NCBI GenBank assembly: GCA_013390745.1
Contig: JACASX010000003.1
Location: forward strand, 1 to 64,000
Reading direction: 5' to 3'
Origin: Marine Group I thaumarchaeote
GTDB taxonomy: Archaea > Thermoproteota > Nitrososphaeria > Nitrososphaerales > Nitrosopumilaceae
Length of the DNA: 64,000 nt
Within the stretch, counting starts at the first letter, position 1; the number at the start of each line of letters is the position of its first letter. This document shows positions 31,197 to 40,119 of the stretch, one piece after another. The notes below the pieces were generated by a model. It did not search any database, was not told the DNA's origin, and saw only the letters and a list, made by a program, of their open reading frames with translations. Position numbers and translations under genes: made by a program.

Positions 31197-32624
31197 GTGA
31201 CATCAAGCGCTAGTATTATTTTGATTAGTGGATCTCTTGGATTGGCACTTCTTGTGGTATTTGGGCTTTTTGCATTTCCTGCTGAATTAGAATATTCTGA
31301 ACCCGCAGCTGAAGTAGAACCCGCAGCTGAAGTAGAACCCGCAGCTGAAGTAGAACCCACAGCTGAAGTGGAACTCGCAGCTGAAGTGGAACCGGCAGCT
31401 GAAGTAGAACAAGTAGATTTTGAGGCTGGGGAAGGTTTGGAACTAAACTGCAATCCTGAAGTTGACAAAGATGGTGATGACATTCCAGATAACTTAGATG
31501 TTAAAGGACCAATAGACTGGTCAAATTGTAGTCTATTTGGTTTGGATCTATCTAATCTTCAGTTATCTGGTGCAAACCTATCAGGAAGTAGTCTATATGC
31601 AGCGGACATTTCTAACACAGATCTTTCTGGAGCAAATCTTTCACACGCACAAATCTATAAGGCAAATATATCTAATACAAACTTCACATACGCTGATCTA
31701 TCTTATGCAAATTTGTGTGGTGCAGCATATGATGAGAATAATCCTAACGAGCTACCTGGAGTGGGCACAGTTTATTTTGATTTTACTGGTGCTAATTTAT
31801 CACATGCAGATTTGGATCATTCATCTTTGAGAGATGCAGATTTGACAGATGCGTTAGTTATGTATACTAATTTCAACGATGCAGATCTATTACGTGTAGA
31901 CCTATCCGGTAAGGATCTCACTGGGACGATATTAACAGAAGCTGATCTCACGCAGGCAAATCTTACTGGTGTAGACCTATCCGGCAAGGATTTTGGATTA
32001 TCTACTATGTCTGGTAAAGAGAAAACTGGCACAGTATTTACTGGCGCTAACCTTTCTAATACCAATCTCACCGGTACAGACCTATCCGGCAAGGATCTAA
32101 CTGATACAATATTTACCGGTGCTAACCTTTCTGATACCAATCTCACCGGTACAGACCTATCCGGCAAGGATCTAACTGATACAATACTTACCGGTGCTAA
32201 CCTTTCTGATACCAATCTTACCGGTACAGACCTATCCGGTAAGGATCTAACTCAAACAGTACTATCAGGGGTGAACCTTTCTAACACAAATCTCACTGAA
32301 ATGATACTAACCGGAGCTGACCTTTCTAACGCAAATCTATCTGGCGTAGACCTGTCAGGCAAGAACCTCACTGATACAATACTTACCGGTGCTGACCTTT
32401 CTAACGCAAAGCTGTTGGATGTAAACTTGACTGGCGCTAATTTACAAAACGCTGATTTAAGATATACTTTACTAATAGATGCAAATCTATTAAATGCAAT
32501 ACTTACTGGCGCTGATCTTTCACAAGCAGTTCTTTCTGGGGCAATACTAACAGGCGCTAATCTTGAAGATGCTATTCTAACTAATGCAATCTTAAATTGT
32601 ATTGGTCATTCTATCTGTATTTAA
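31197..32624 (+). CDS. Membrane-anchored pentapeptide-repeat protein
   Basis: A 475-residue protein from a GTG start. An N-terminal membrane segment (ILISGSLGLALLVVFGLFAF) is followed by a low-complexity acidic stretch of six EPAAEV-type hexapeptides, a short region with CNPEVDKDGDDIPDNLD (calcium-loop-like), and then from about residue 120 to the end a right-handed pentapeptide beta-helix of A(D/N)LSx units. The helix contains long repeats with DLSGKDLTDT. Such helices are binding scaffolds; no enzyme domain is attached. The orientation implies that the repeats lie outside the cell. Repeats are homogenised at DNA level, so length may vary among strains. Confidence 0.85.
   Translation: MTSSASIILISGSLGLALLVVFGLFAFPAELEYSEPAAEVEPAAEVEPAAEVEPTAEVELAAEVEPAAEVEQVDFEAGEGLELNCNPEVDKDGDDIPDNLDVKGPIDWSNCSLFGLDLSNLQLSGANLSGSSLYAADISNTDLSGANLSHAQIYKANISNTNFTYADLSYANLCGAAYDENNPNELPGVGTVYFDFTGANLSHADLDHSSLRDADLTDALVMYTNFNDADLLRVDLSGKDLTGTILTEADLTQANLTGVDLSGKDFGLSTMSGKEKTGTVFTGANLSNTNLTGTDLSGKDLTDTIFTGANLSDTNLTGTDLSGKDLTDTILTGANLSDTNLTGTDLSGKDLTQTVLSGVNLSNTNLTEMILTGADLSNANLSGVDLSGKNLTDTILTGADLSNAKLLDVNLTGANLQNADLRYTLLIDANLLNAILTGADLSQAVLSGAILTGANLEDAILTNAILNCIGHSICI
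31299..31406 (+). repeat. Six tandem 18-bp repeats in the pentapeptide gene
   Basis: Six in-frame copies of an 18-bp unit like GAACCCGCAGCTGAAGTA encode EPAAEV (with EPTAEV and ELAAEV variants). The first three are nearly identical. It forms an acidic spacer between the membrane segment and the extracellular domain. Confidence 0.85.
32073..32222 (+). repeat. 75-bp tandem repeats in the pentapeptide gene
   Basis: Copies at 32073-32147 and 32148-32222 differ at only two of 75 positions, both in the third codon base or a Phe/Leu change. More diverged copies flank them (about 31896-32072 and 32223-32400). Each unit encodes 25 residues, five pentapeptides, beginning GTDLSGKDLTDT. The near identity implies recent duplication or gene conversion. 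Confidence 0.85.
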
Positions 32625-33351
32625 TTATATTACCAATATCTCGCAAGTTTATTTTTGTTAATCCTTTGATCTTAGTTGTAGAATAAAGATCAGCTTCACT
32701 TTTTTTTGCGAGCCATTCTAGTAATTTCTTTCCACGACGCAATTTTTTAATTTTGGTAGTTCTACTAATTACTCTAGTTTTAGAGTATTTTCCAATCCTA
32801 GTTCCAAAATCCATTCCAAGAAGAATTATTTTTTTTGCCTTAAAATGATTAGCCAAAAATACACATCTATCTCCATCCGTAAATCCACCAAAGTTGTGAA
32901 CCTTTCCTACAGGTTTTGTTTGTGTTGTTCCTATACAATTTTTGAAGTCTTTTACAAGATGGATCTTTTCAGCGTTATCGCCATGCGCATGCACAACCAT
33001 CATTGTGTTTGTTCTGCCAGCTTTTTTTAGCGATTTTATATCACCATCAAGATCCGTGACTATAATGTCTGGCTTCAAATTGTTTTCGATCATTGCTTTT
33101 GTAGCACCGTCAGCCACTATTTTTGTAATTTTCTTGTATTTTTTCAAAATTAAAATGCAAGATGGTAATGAAGGACCAGCACCTATTACGAAAACTGGTT
33201 TATTCTCAATTAGGTTTCTGATTTTTACGATTGGTGTTTTTTTTGGTAATAACGAATCTAACAATTTGCATGATTGAGTGTCCTTCTTTCTTGAATAGCC
33301 GAAATCTTTCAGAATATCCTGATATTTTGATTCCCAACCAACAATGGTCAT
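32611..33351 (-). CDS. mptE: 6-hydroxymethylpterin diphosphokinase MptE-type
   Basis: Archaeal (DUF115-related) enzyme that pyrophosphorylates 6-hydroxymethyl-7,8-dihydropterin, replacing bacterial FolK. The 246-residue product from ATG 33351 has FVIGAGPSLPSC, VADGATKAMIENNLKPD, IVTDLDGD, VHAHGDN and NFGGFTDGDRCVFLA, the family's signature series. An in-frame TTG at 33360 is possible, but a TATA-like TTATCATAAA centred about 25 bp upstream of the ATG favours 33351. It is divergent from dihydropteroate synthase, so the two steps of pterin assembly are paired. Its end overlaps the convergent pentapeptide gene by 14 bases. Confidence 0.9.
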   Translation of the reverse strand: MTIVGWESKYQDILKDFGYSRKKDTQSCKLLDSLLPKKTPIVKIRNLIENKPVFVIGAGPSLPSCILILKKYKKITKIVADGATKAMIENNLKPDIIVTDLDGDIKSLKKAGRTNTMMVVHAHGDNAEKIHLVKDFKNCIGTTQTKPVGKVHNFGGFTDGDRCVFLANHFKAKKIILLGMDFGTRIGKYSKTRVISRTTKIKKLRRGKKLLEWLAKKSEADLYSTTKIKGLTKINLRDIGNIIKYR

Positions 33352-33373
33352 ATGACTCAAATTAGTAGGGTTT

Positions 33374-34234
33374 ATGATAAGTCATGTGAATAAATTAGGA
33401 ACTGTCAGGGTCGGAGGTTCAAACCCTGTCAGAATAATGGGAATTTTAAATACAAGCTCTGAATCATTTTACAAAAAATCTATCTCAGTTGGCAAGCAAA
33501 AAATTGTTGATGCAGTTCACAGCATGGAAGAAGAAGGTGCTGATTTTATTGATGTTGGCGGTATGTCTACTGCACCATACCTGTCAACAATGATATCAGA
33601 AAAAATTGAGATGGCTCGTATAGTTAATGCAATTAAGATAATTCAGCGTACAACAAACTTACCCATCTCCGTTGATACGTGTAGGGCTGCAGTCGCAAAG
33701 GAAGTCTTAGAATTAGGAGTTGATATAATCAATGATGTTACTGGACTGAAATACGATATAATGATGCCAAAAATAATTGAAAGATACAGTCCATCACTTA
33801 TTTTATGTGCATATAGTAAAAAAATCATTACTGGTAACCAACTACATGAGACAAAACGATTGTTAAAAAAAAGTTTGGAAATAGCAAAATCTGTAAAAAT
33901 CTCTAGAACTAAAATTGTTTTAGATCCTGCCATTGGGTTTTTTAGGAAAAAAGGCAGAAATTCTTTTTTTACAAAGATTAATTCAGATTGGGTTAAAAGA
34001 GATTTGTTGATTTTAGAAAATTTAAGATCAATTAAATTGAATACACCACTTCTCATATCAGTATCAAACAAATCATTCATTGGGAAAATCTTGAAAAAAG
34101 AAAATCCATCGAATAGACTTGCAGGATCATTGGCAGCTGAGACAGTCTGTGTTTTAAACGGAGCAGACATAATTCGTACTCATAATGTAGCTGAAACAAA
34201 GGAAGCAATTACAATATCTCAAAAGATATCATGA
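33374..34234 (+). CDS. folP: Dihydropteroate synthase-like protein
   Basis: TIM-barrel enzyme joining a pterin diphosphate to an arylamine (p-aminobenzoate or the methanopterin-type precursor). The 286-residue protein has IMGILNTSSESFYKKS where bacterial enzymes have N-V-T-P-D-S-F, DFIDVGGMSTAP, ISVDTCRAAVAKE, IINDVTGLKYD and a C-terminal IIRTHNVAETKEA with the pterin-phosphate Arg/His. The altered first loop and missing K-G motif are usual in archaeal forms, so the true acceptor may not be p-aminobenzoate. It diverges from mptE with only 22 bp between the ATGs. A T9 tract follows its stop. Confidence 0.85.
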   Translation: MISHVNKLGTVRVGGSNPVRIMGILNTSSESFYKKSISVGKQKIVDAVHSMEEEGADFIDVGGMSTAPYLSTMISEKIEMARIVNAIKIIQRTTNLPISVDTCRAAVAKEVLELGVDIINDVTGLKYDIMMPKIIERYSPSLILCAYSKKIITGNQLHETKRLLKKSLEIAKSVKISRTKIVLDPAIGFFRKKGRNSFFTKINSDWVKRDLLILENLRSIKLNTPLLISVSNKSFIGKILKKENPSNRLAGSLAAETVCVLNGADIIRTHNVAETKEAITISQKIS

Positions 34235-34246
34235 GAGCAAGAAAGG

Positions 34247-34279
34247 CTTATAACGGTTTTTTTTTCTAAAGTAGGAGGT
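34247..34279 (+). promoter_or_regulatory. guaB promoter, overlapping T-tract and Shine-Dalgarno site
   Basis: CTTATAAC (34247-34254) is a TATA box; a T9 run (34257-34265) just after the folP gene would end its transcript; AGGAGGT (34273-34279) is a full Shine-Dalgarno match 4 bases before the TTG start at 34284. The strong ribosome-binding site is unusual here, where most first genes look leaderless, and supports the TTG start. Confidence 0.5.
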
Positions 34280-34283
34280 TCGG

Positions 34284-35720
34284 TTGGATATACAAGAAGG
34301 ATTGACATTTGACGATGTTCTTCTTGTACCCAAATTTTCAGATGTATCAAGTCGTTCCCAGACTGATCTCTCAACACAACTTTCTAGAAACATTTCCATA
34401 AACATTCCGTTAATCAGCGCTAACATGGATACAGTTACAGAATCGTCAATGGCGGTAACTATTGCTCGTGAAGGTGGCATAGGAATCATACATAGATTTT
34501 TGTCAATTAAAGAAGAAGTGAACGAAGTTCTAAAAGTCAAACGTTCTGGAAGTGTGATTATAGAAAATCCATATTCAATTAATCCTGAACAAACGATTGA
34601 AAATGCTTTCAACATAATGAATGAAAAGCAGGTGTCTGGACTTTTAGTTGTTGATTCCAACTCTAAACTAACAGGAATTTTGACCGAGCGGGATGTCTTA
34701 TTTGAACCACCTAATTGCTCTAAGTTAGTTCAGGATCTAATGACAAAAGATGTTGTTTCTGCAAAACAAGGTACTGATTTAGAAGAGGCGAAAGAGATTC
34801 TCAAAAAGAACAGAATTGAAAAATTACCTATAGTTGATGATAATAATCTAGTCAAAGGTCTGATAACTTGCCAGGATATTTCGAATTTGGAAAAATATCC
34901 GAATGCATCAAAGGATAGCAAAGGGAGACCAATTGTTGGAGCAGCTGTTGGTGTCAAAGGTGATTTTATGGAAAGAACAGAAGCCTTGATTGGTGCAGGA
35001 ACGGATGTTATAGTTGTAGACATTGCACACGGTCATAGCGAAAATGCCATAAACACAGTGAAAAATATCAAAAAAGCATTTTCTGATTGTGAACTCATTG
35101 CAGGAAATGTAGCAACAGCAAAGGGAACTGAAGATTTGATTAAGGCTGGCGTTGATGCAGTAAAAGTTGGGGTTGGCTCTGGCTCAATTTGCATAACTAG
35201 GGTTATCACGGGTTCTGGAGTTCCGCAACTCACGGCAGTTTTGGATTGTGCTAAAGTTGGAAAAGAACATGACATACCAATCATCTCAGATGGCGGGACA
35301 AGGAACTCGGGCGATGCAACAAAGGCTTTGGCTGCTGGCGCATCTTCCATTATGGTGGGCAGTATTTTAGGTGGAACAGATGAGACACCAGGCACTACAA
35401 TTACAAAAAACAACAAGCGCTTCAAGATTTATCGTGGAATGGCTTCCTTGAGTGCCTCTATGGGAAGGAAGACCAAAGAAACTGGAACATTCGAGCTAAC
35501 TGATGACATAAATGATTATGTCGCTGAAGGCGTAGAAGCCATGGTTCCATACAAAGGAAGTGTTACTGATATCATAACACAAATCACAGGAGGAATTCGT
35601 TCAGGACTAAGTTACTGTGGAGCCCACAACATAAAACAAATGCACAAAAATGCAGAATTTATCAAAATATCTAGAGCGGGATTTGCTGAAAGCCAGCCTC
35701 ATGATGTAGACGTAATGTAG
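34284..35720 (+). CDS. guaB: IMP dehydrogenase
   Basis: NAD-dependent oxidation of IMP to XMP, the committed step to GMP. The 478-residue protein has a TIM-barrel with paired CBS domains inserted at about 95-205 (ERDVLFEPP; RIEKLPIVDDNNLVKGLITCQD), the nucleotide loop GVGSGSICITRV with catalytic Cys, ISDGGTRNSGD and the mobile-flap GMASLSASMGR. The loop reads G-S-G-S-I-C rather than the usual G-P-G-S-I-C. The start is TTG with AGGAGGT upstream. GMP synthase is 4 kb away on the other strand. Confidence 0.95.
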   Translation: MDIQEGLTFDDVLLVPKFSDVSSRSQTDLSTQLSRNISINIPLISANMDTVTESSMAVTIAREGGIGIIHRFLSIKEEVNEVLKVKRSGSVIIENPYSINPEQTIENAFNIMNEKQVSGLLVVDSNSKLTGILTERDVLFEPPNCSKLVQDLMTKDVVSAKQGTDLEEAKEILKKNRIEKLPIVDDNNLVKGLITCQDISNLEKYPNASKDSKGRPIVGAAVGVKGDFMERTEALIGAGTDVIVVDIAHGHSENAINTVKNIKKAFSDCELIAGNVATAKGTEDLIKAGVDAVKVGVGSGSICITRVITGSGVPQLTAVLDCAKVGKEHDIPIISDGGTRNSGDATKALAAGASSIMVGSILGGTDETPGTTITKNNKRFKIYRGMASLSASMGRKTKETGTFELTDDINDYVAEGVEAMVPYKGSVTDIITQITGGIRSGLSYCGAHNIKQMHKNAEFIKISRAGFAESQPHDVDVM

Positions 35721-35724
35721 TTAG

Positions 35725-35754
35725 TTTTTTATTCATCATCTCAGAGTTTTTTTT
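35725..35754 (+). terminator. T-tracts after guaB
   Basis: Two T runs (six at 35725-35730, eight at 35747-35754) follow the guaB stop within 34 bp. Archaeal polymerase terminates at T-rich stretches without a hairpin. The second run ends at the next ATG. Confidence 0.45.
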
Positions 35755-36225
35755 ATGTTAAACAAGTATACCATAATAGGTCTAATTGTGGGATGTGTCA
35801 TCTCAGGACTTGGTGTTGCTTCCATGATCGATTCGTTTGTAAATCCAATCGAAATAAGGCAAACTAATGATACTTTTGGAATTGGCGATTCTGATAAAAT
35901 TAGATTTAATGCGCCTGCAAACTCTTTTCAAACGTTGACAATTACCGGTGACACATTTGATGTGAAAATCTTAACTACTGATGAAAAAAACAATATCGAT
36001 AATAGCTATAATGACAAAGAAACTTTTTCATGGACAAATACGGTCTCTGGTGAAAATGTAATCCAAATCCAAAATACTGGAAAATCTGAATTTAATATAT
36101 CTGGAACATTTGAGTTGGCTCGTGATCCATTATTCCTCACGTATCACATTTTAGTTATCATATCAGGTATTGTTGTAATTGGATTCAGTGCAGCTTTTAC
36201 TGTAAGAAAACCACGAGGATTCTAG
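35755..36225 (+). CDS. Small two-segment membrane protein with extracellular beta domain
   Basis: A 156-residue protein with an N-terminal membrane segment (YTIIGLIVGCVISGLGVASM), a soluble part of about 90 residues predicted as beta sandwich (IRFNAPANSFQTLTITGDTF; NVIQIQNTGKSEFNISGTFE), and a second membrane segment (ILVIISGIVVIGFSAAFTV) ending in a short basic tail. The beta part would be outside the cell. I do not recognise a named family. It is preceded by T-tracts and its end overlaps pheA by 4 bases on the opposite strand. Confidence 0.75.
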   Translation: MLNKYTIIGLIVGCVISGLGVASMIDSFVNPIEIRQTNDTFGIGDSDKIRFNAPANSFQTLTITGDTFDVKILTTDEKNNIDNSYNDKETFSWTNTVSGENVIQIQNTGKSEFNISGTFELARDPLFLTYHILVIISGIVVIGFSAAFTVRKPRGF

Positions 36226-37037
36226 TCTAGCTTTGCAATAGGATACGAACCTAAAATTTTCAGGAAAGTAGAGTGGTTTCTTAACTTTTCCAACAGGTCT
36301 TTAATTGAAGAGTCGTCTTGATGACCCTCAAAATCAACATAGAAATTGTATTCCCATGCTGTACTTTTGTTTGGTCTAGATTCAATCTTTGTTAGGTTTA
36401 TTTTGTGCTGGTAAAACTCGTTGATGATTTGGTATAGAGTGCCAGCTTCATGTTTTACCGAGAAAATTATCGACGTCTTGCTATTTTCAGTTTTGTCATT
36501 CTTTTCTTTAGAAAATACCAGAAACCTCGTATAATTATTTGCAGTATCTTCAATACCCTCTTGAATTACTGGAACATCAAAAATTTCTGCGGCATTTTTA
36601 CTTGCTATGCATGCTACGTTGTTCTTATTCAAATCTTTGATAATTTTTACACTACCAGCAGTGTCATAAGATGGAATAGTCTTTAGTGAGTTTTCTTGAA
36701 TGAACTGCCTGCACTGGCCTAAAGCCTGTGGGTGTGAATACACCGTCTCAATATCTCCAATTGATCCAGTTCCTATAAGGCAATGATGTACCCTATGATA
36801 AATTTCACCTGTAACAATAAGATTCGTAGATAATAACAAGTCATTGCTTTCACCCACACTTCCTTCAAGTGAATTTTCAACAGGCAAAATGGAGTAATCA
36901 CTTGCGCCATTTTCCGTATTTTTTAATGCATCAGCAAAAGTAGAGCATGGAATAGTCTCTATTTCACCTTCAAAAAATGAGATGGATGCAGCCTCACTAT
37001 ATGCTCCTCGTTCACCTTGGAACGAAATACGATTCAT
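36222..37037 (-). CDS. pheA: Prephenate dehydratase
   Basis: Converts prephenate to phenylpyruvate for phenylalanine synthesis. The 271-residue protein starts MNRISFQGERGAYSEAA, has VENSLEGSV, the catalytic NYTRFLVF (Thr-Arg-Phe) motif, and a C-terminal ACT domain with the ESRPNKSTAWEYNFYVDFEG regulatory motif, so phenylalanine feedback is expected. It lies 3 bp after csl4, and its 3' end overlaps the small membrane-protein gene by 4 bases. Confidence 0.94.
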   Translation of the reverse strand: MNRISFQGERGAYSEAASISFFEGEIETIPCSTFADALKNTENGASDYSILPVENSLEGSVGESNDLLLSTNLIVTGEIYHRVHHCLIGTGSIGDIETVYSHPQALGQCRQFIQENSLKTIPSYDTAGSVKIIKDLNKNNVACIASKNAAEIFDVPVIQEGIEDTANNYTRFLVFSKEKNDKTENSKTSIIFSVKHEAGTLYQIINEFYQHKINLTKIESRPNKSTAWEYNFYVDFEGHQDDSSIKDLLEKLRNHSTFLKILGSYPIAKLD

Positions 37038-37040
37038 ATA

Positions 37041-37589
37041 TTATTTTCTCACTTTTAAGAAATCAGTTTTTAAAAAATCACTTGATAGCTTTCTATCATC
37101 AGTCCATCCACATTCAACGCATTTTACAATATCACGTAATGGCTTTACATCCATACCACACTTTCTACATTTAGTAAATAATACTCCCAATTCAGGATCC
37201 TGCATGGTAGCATGTATTGCTCCGTTTAGGTGTCCAATAATTTTGAGCTTGACTAAATCTTTTACCAAAGCAACATTCTTTTTTCTAATACTTCTTGTCG
37301 CACAAATACATTCTACTTGTGCTTTGACGGGTTTAGAGTTTATGTAGTTGATCAGTACAGCTATCATTGATCCCATAACAGCTTCAACAGTACCGATAAC
37401 AATATCACCTTTTTCTGGAATTGATGTGGTATTTTGATTTTTTACATTAACTATACGCTCTTTTTGGTCAATTTCACTTTCACCAATAACAGTAGCTCTC
37501 ACAACATGATCATCATCACAAGCATTACTGCCCGCTTCATATTCTTCAATTATAGCTATCTTGTCTCCTGGTAAAACTGAATTAGACAT
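37041..37589 (-). CDS. csl4: Exosome RNA-binding subunit Csl4
   Basis: Cap protein of the archaeal RNA exosome that recruits substrates and DnaG. The 182-residue protein has an N-terminal beta domain (VLPGDKIAIIEEYEAG), a central S1 RNA-binding domain (about 60-140: PEKGDIVIGTVEAVMGSMIAV cited in part) and a C-terminal zinc ribbon (CRKCGMDVKPL ... VKCVECGW). The order matches archaeal Csl4. It follows dph2 by 32 bp and precedes pheA by 3 bp on the minus strand, consistent with one transcript; the Csl4-Dph2 neighbourhood is common in archaea. Confidence 0.93.
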   Translation of the reverse strand: MSNSVLPGDKIAIIEEYEAGSNACDDDHVVRATVIGESEIDQKERIVNVKNQNTTSIPEKGDIVIGTVEAVMGSMIAVLINYINSKPVKAQVECICATRSIRKKNVALVKDLVKLKIIGHLNGAIHATMQDPELGVLFTKCRKCGMDVKPLRDIVKCVECGWTDDRKLSSDFLKTDFLKVRK

Positions 37590-37621
37590 GTATAACTTCT
37601 CAAATTATAGCTATTATTTGT

Positions 37622-38617
37622 TTACAGCCAATGTTTTATTTGAAAATAATTCTCAATGTTTTCTTTTCTTAGCAGTTTCATGAGTGCAACAGCCTGAGGG
37701 GTTGATAGAACAGGCTTATCAAACCTATTATCAGTTGAAATTCTTGGGCATGCTACCTGAATAAAAGCATCAATATCTTTTAGATTTCTTAGTCTTTCGT
37801 TTGTAATATCCGTTAACGCAATAAGATGAACAGTTTTGCCTTCGCTTTCCAATTCTTTTTTGAATTTAAGAGCAGTCAATTTAGAAAGCTGACCCTCTTT
37901 TAATCCAACTATCACACCAAAAGTTTCAGCATCAGCAGCTTTGTAAATTTCTAAAGTGGCTTTTTTCTGTAATTTTCTTGCAAAGTCAGTTATCTCTCGT
38001 ATTTCATTAAAGTACGGATCTAAAATGTAAGTTGGCTTGTTTGTAGCCATAGCCACACCTGCGGCATGAAAGTTGCTTTGTCCTAAAAAGACGTTAGCAT
38101 CTACGTCATCTATTGTTTCAGTTGCAGGATAGAATTCGCACCCAAAAACTTGTCCATCATTAAGTTGCCCCTTTCCTTTTCCAATTTTTACATTAACTCC
38201 CTTTTCTTCTAATGTTTTCTTAATTAGCTCTATTTGATTGAGGTGCTGACTATCTGTAATCAATGAAATAGTTTTTCCTCGAAGAAGCTTGACGCATTTT
38301 TCCGTTACTTTGTCAAAAGAAATATCATCAAAGGCATCAATCATTATAACATTTTTTTCAAATGTTTCCATACTGTTTGTATGGCCAATGTTGAATAGTA
38401 TCTCAGCATTCAAGACTTTTGCACCATTAGAATTCAGATCACAGGTACCCCAAGTAGTGTCCGCAAGAAGATAGGCTGGAATTCCATATTTTTTACCAAT
38501 TCTTAACGTAAGGTCTTGTACCTTAGGCAGTAAGCCATCAGGACCGTTTAAGGCAACAGAAACAGGCTTGCGCGCCTCAATAATATCAAAAATCTTTTCC
38601 TCATCAATAACTATCAT
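37622..38617 (-). CDS. dph2: Diphthamide synthase 2-(3-amino-3-carboxypropyl)histidine synthase
   Basis: Noncanonical radical-SAM enzyme that modifies a histidine of elongation factor 2, first step of diphthamide. The 331-residue protein has three repeated domains, each giving one cysteine for the [4Fe-4S] cluster: WGTCDLN in the first, VFGCEFYP in the second and QVACPRIS in the third. The VSVALNGPDGLLPKVQDL N-terminus is typical. Archaea use a homodimer, so no Dph1 partner is needed. It starts 58 bp from the divergent tiaS gene. Confidence 0.94.
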   Translation of the reverse strand: MIVIDEEKIFDIIEARKPVSVALNGPDGLLPKVQDLTLRIGKKYGIPAYLLADTTWGTCDLNSNGAKVLNAEILFNIGHTNSMETFEKNVIMIDAFDDISFDKVTEKCVKLLRGKTISLITDSQHLNQIELIKKTLEEKGVNVKIGKGKGQLNDGQVFGCEFYPATETIDDVDANVFLGQSNFHAAGVAMATNKPTYILDPYFNEIREITDFARKLQKKATLEIYKAADAETFGVIVGLKEGQLSKLTALKFKKELESEGKTVHLIALTDITNERLRNLKDIDAFIQVACPRISTDNRFDKPVLSTPQAVALMKLLRKENIENYFQIKHWL

Positions 38618-38675
38618 TTGTATTCTACGAAGGCTTTTTTAATTTAAACCAATCTAGATTCAAAACTAAAAATGT

Positions 38676-40019
38676 ATGAAAAGTACTAGGATATTATTGC
38701 AAAATGACACAATTCTTCATATTGGTATTGATGATACAGACTCGCCTAAGGGAATGTGCACCACTTTTCTTTCCTATAAAATTGTAAAATTTCTTGAAAA
38801 GCAAGAGATTCAATTTATGGATTTTCCATCTTTGATTAGGTTTAATCCTAACATCCCATGGAAGACACGAGGTAATGGCGCCGTTCGGCTAACCATCAAG
38901 ACAAAAAATCCTAAAAAAATAAAAAATAAAATTACACAGCTTGTAACAAGTTATTCTGATACAAAAAATGGCGCCAATCCTGGACTTGTATTTTACCAAA
39001 ACGAAAAAATTCCTGTATCATTTCATAAATTTAGCAAGTTAGCACTTTGGAAATTAATCAGTAGAAAACAGGCTAAACAATTTGTTTCAGAAAACAACGT
39101 AGAATCATTTTATCTTGGAAATGGTCAGGGACTAGTTGGTGCTATCAGTGCAATAGGTTACAAATTTTTTGACCATACATTTGAGCTATTATGTTACAGA
39201 AAAAAATCTCAGTTTGGGAAAAAAAGAGACATCAGTAATGATAGTGTAAAGAAGATGCAATCCGCTACATTTCCTGATACCTTTAGCAGTTATGACATTG
39301 AAAACGATAGAGTGCTAATCACCCCACATGGACCAGATCCAGTATTTTATGGTGTACGTGGTGAAACTATCAAGTCAGTTGTTAGAGCATCTACAATAGT
39401 GAATTCTGATGAAAAATTAGATGGATATATGGTTTTCAAATCAAATCAAGGGACAGGAGACCATCTAAATAATGAACTTCAAGTAGATGATCTTAAACCA
39501 TTTACTTCTGGTTTTTTAGTTGGAGAAGTTTGTAACAAACCTGTAACTGAGCAAGGAGGACATGTATTTTTTTCAATTCAAGTAAAAGATAAAAAAATTA
39601 GATGTGCTGTCTACAAACCAACAAAAATTACCCAGATAGCACAAAATCTTATTCCCGGAGACAAAATTCATCTTGGTGGAGGAATTAGAAAAGCATCAAA
39701 AAAACATGGAAGAGTACTTAATGTTGAATTTTTACGTGTTTTACAACTCGCAAAAAATTATTTGTTGGTTAACCCAACTTGTAAAAAATGCAACAAAAAA
39801 ATGAAATCAAAAGGCAACAAGCAAGGATTTGAATGTGTTAAATGCGGTAACAGATCAGTTTCAAAATCTATTTTAGAAATTCCACGAAAAATACAATGTA
39901 AACTTTACCTTCCATCTGTATCTGCACATCGTCATTTAACGCGACCATATCAAAGAATTAAAAAAAGAAACAAGAATATTCAATTTAAGACTTCTATTCC
40001 ATGGATGCATGTTTTCTAA
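38676..40019 (+). CDS. tiaS: tRNA(Ile2) 2-agmatinylcytidine synthetase
   Basis: Ligates agmatine to C34 of tRNA-Ile(CAU), allowing AUA decoding, an archaea-specific step. The 447-residue protein has HIGIDDTDSPKGMCTTFL at the N-terminus (substrate/ATP Asp motif), GNGAVRLTIKTKN, the NGQGLVGAISAIGY segment, DPVFYGVRGE, an OB-type nucleic-acid-binding domain and a C-terminal zinc ribbon (CKKCNKKM ... FECVKCGNRS). Architecture and length match TiaS. It is transcribed away from dph2. The initiator tRNA in this window also has a CAU anticodon but is not its substrate. Confidence 0.94.
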   Translation: MKSTRILLQNDTILHIGIDDTDSPKGMCTTFLSYKIVKFLEKQEIQFMDFPSLIRFNPNIPWKTRGNGAVRLTIKTKNPKKIKNKITQLVTSYSDTKNGANPGLVFYQNEKIPVSFHKFSKLALWKLISRKQAKQFVSENNVESFYLGNGQGLVGAISAIGYKFFDHTFELLCYRKKSQFGKKRDISNDSVKKMQSATFPDTFSSYDIENDRVLITPHGPDPVFYGVRGETIKSVVRASTIVNSDEKLDGYMVFKSNQGTGDHLNNELQVDDLKPFTSGFLVGEVCNKPVTEQGGHVFFSIQVKDKKIRCAVYKPTKITQIAQNLIPGDKIHLGGGIRKASKKHGRVLNVEFLRVLQLAKNYLLVNPTCKKCNKKMKSKGNKQGFECVKCGNRSVSKSILEIPRKIQCKLYLPSVSAHRHLTRPYQRIKKRNKNIQFKTSIPWMHVF

Positions 40020-40119
40020 ATCACTAAACAATGATTTTAAAAAATTCATTTCATTCTCAAACTTTGAAATTAAATAAAAGATAGATAATATTTAATGTAA
40101 GACTATAAACTTCAATTCA

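Noticed and set aside
31817-32215. Minus-strand repetitive frame and CRISPR-like spacing in the pentapeptide gene
   Set aside because: The repeats are contiguous, in frame and coding, with no unique spacers, so neither a CRISPR array nor an antisense gene.
33405-33435. tRNA T-arm-like sequence (GGAGGTTCAAACCCT) near the start of folP
   Set aside because: No acceptor, D or anticodon arm can be folded around it, and the frame encodes the conserved N-terminus of dihydropteroate synthase.
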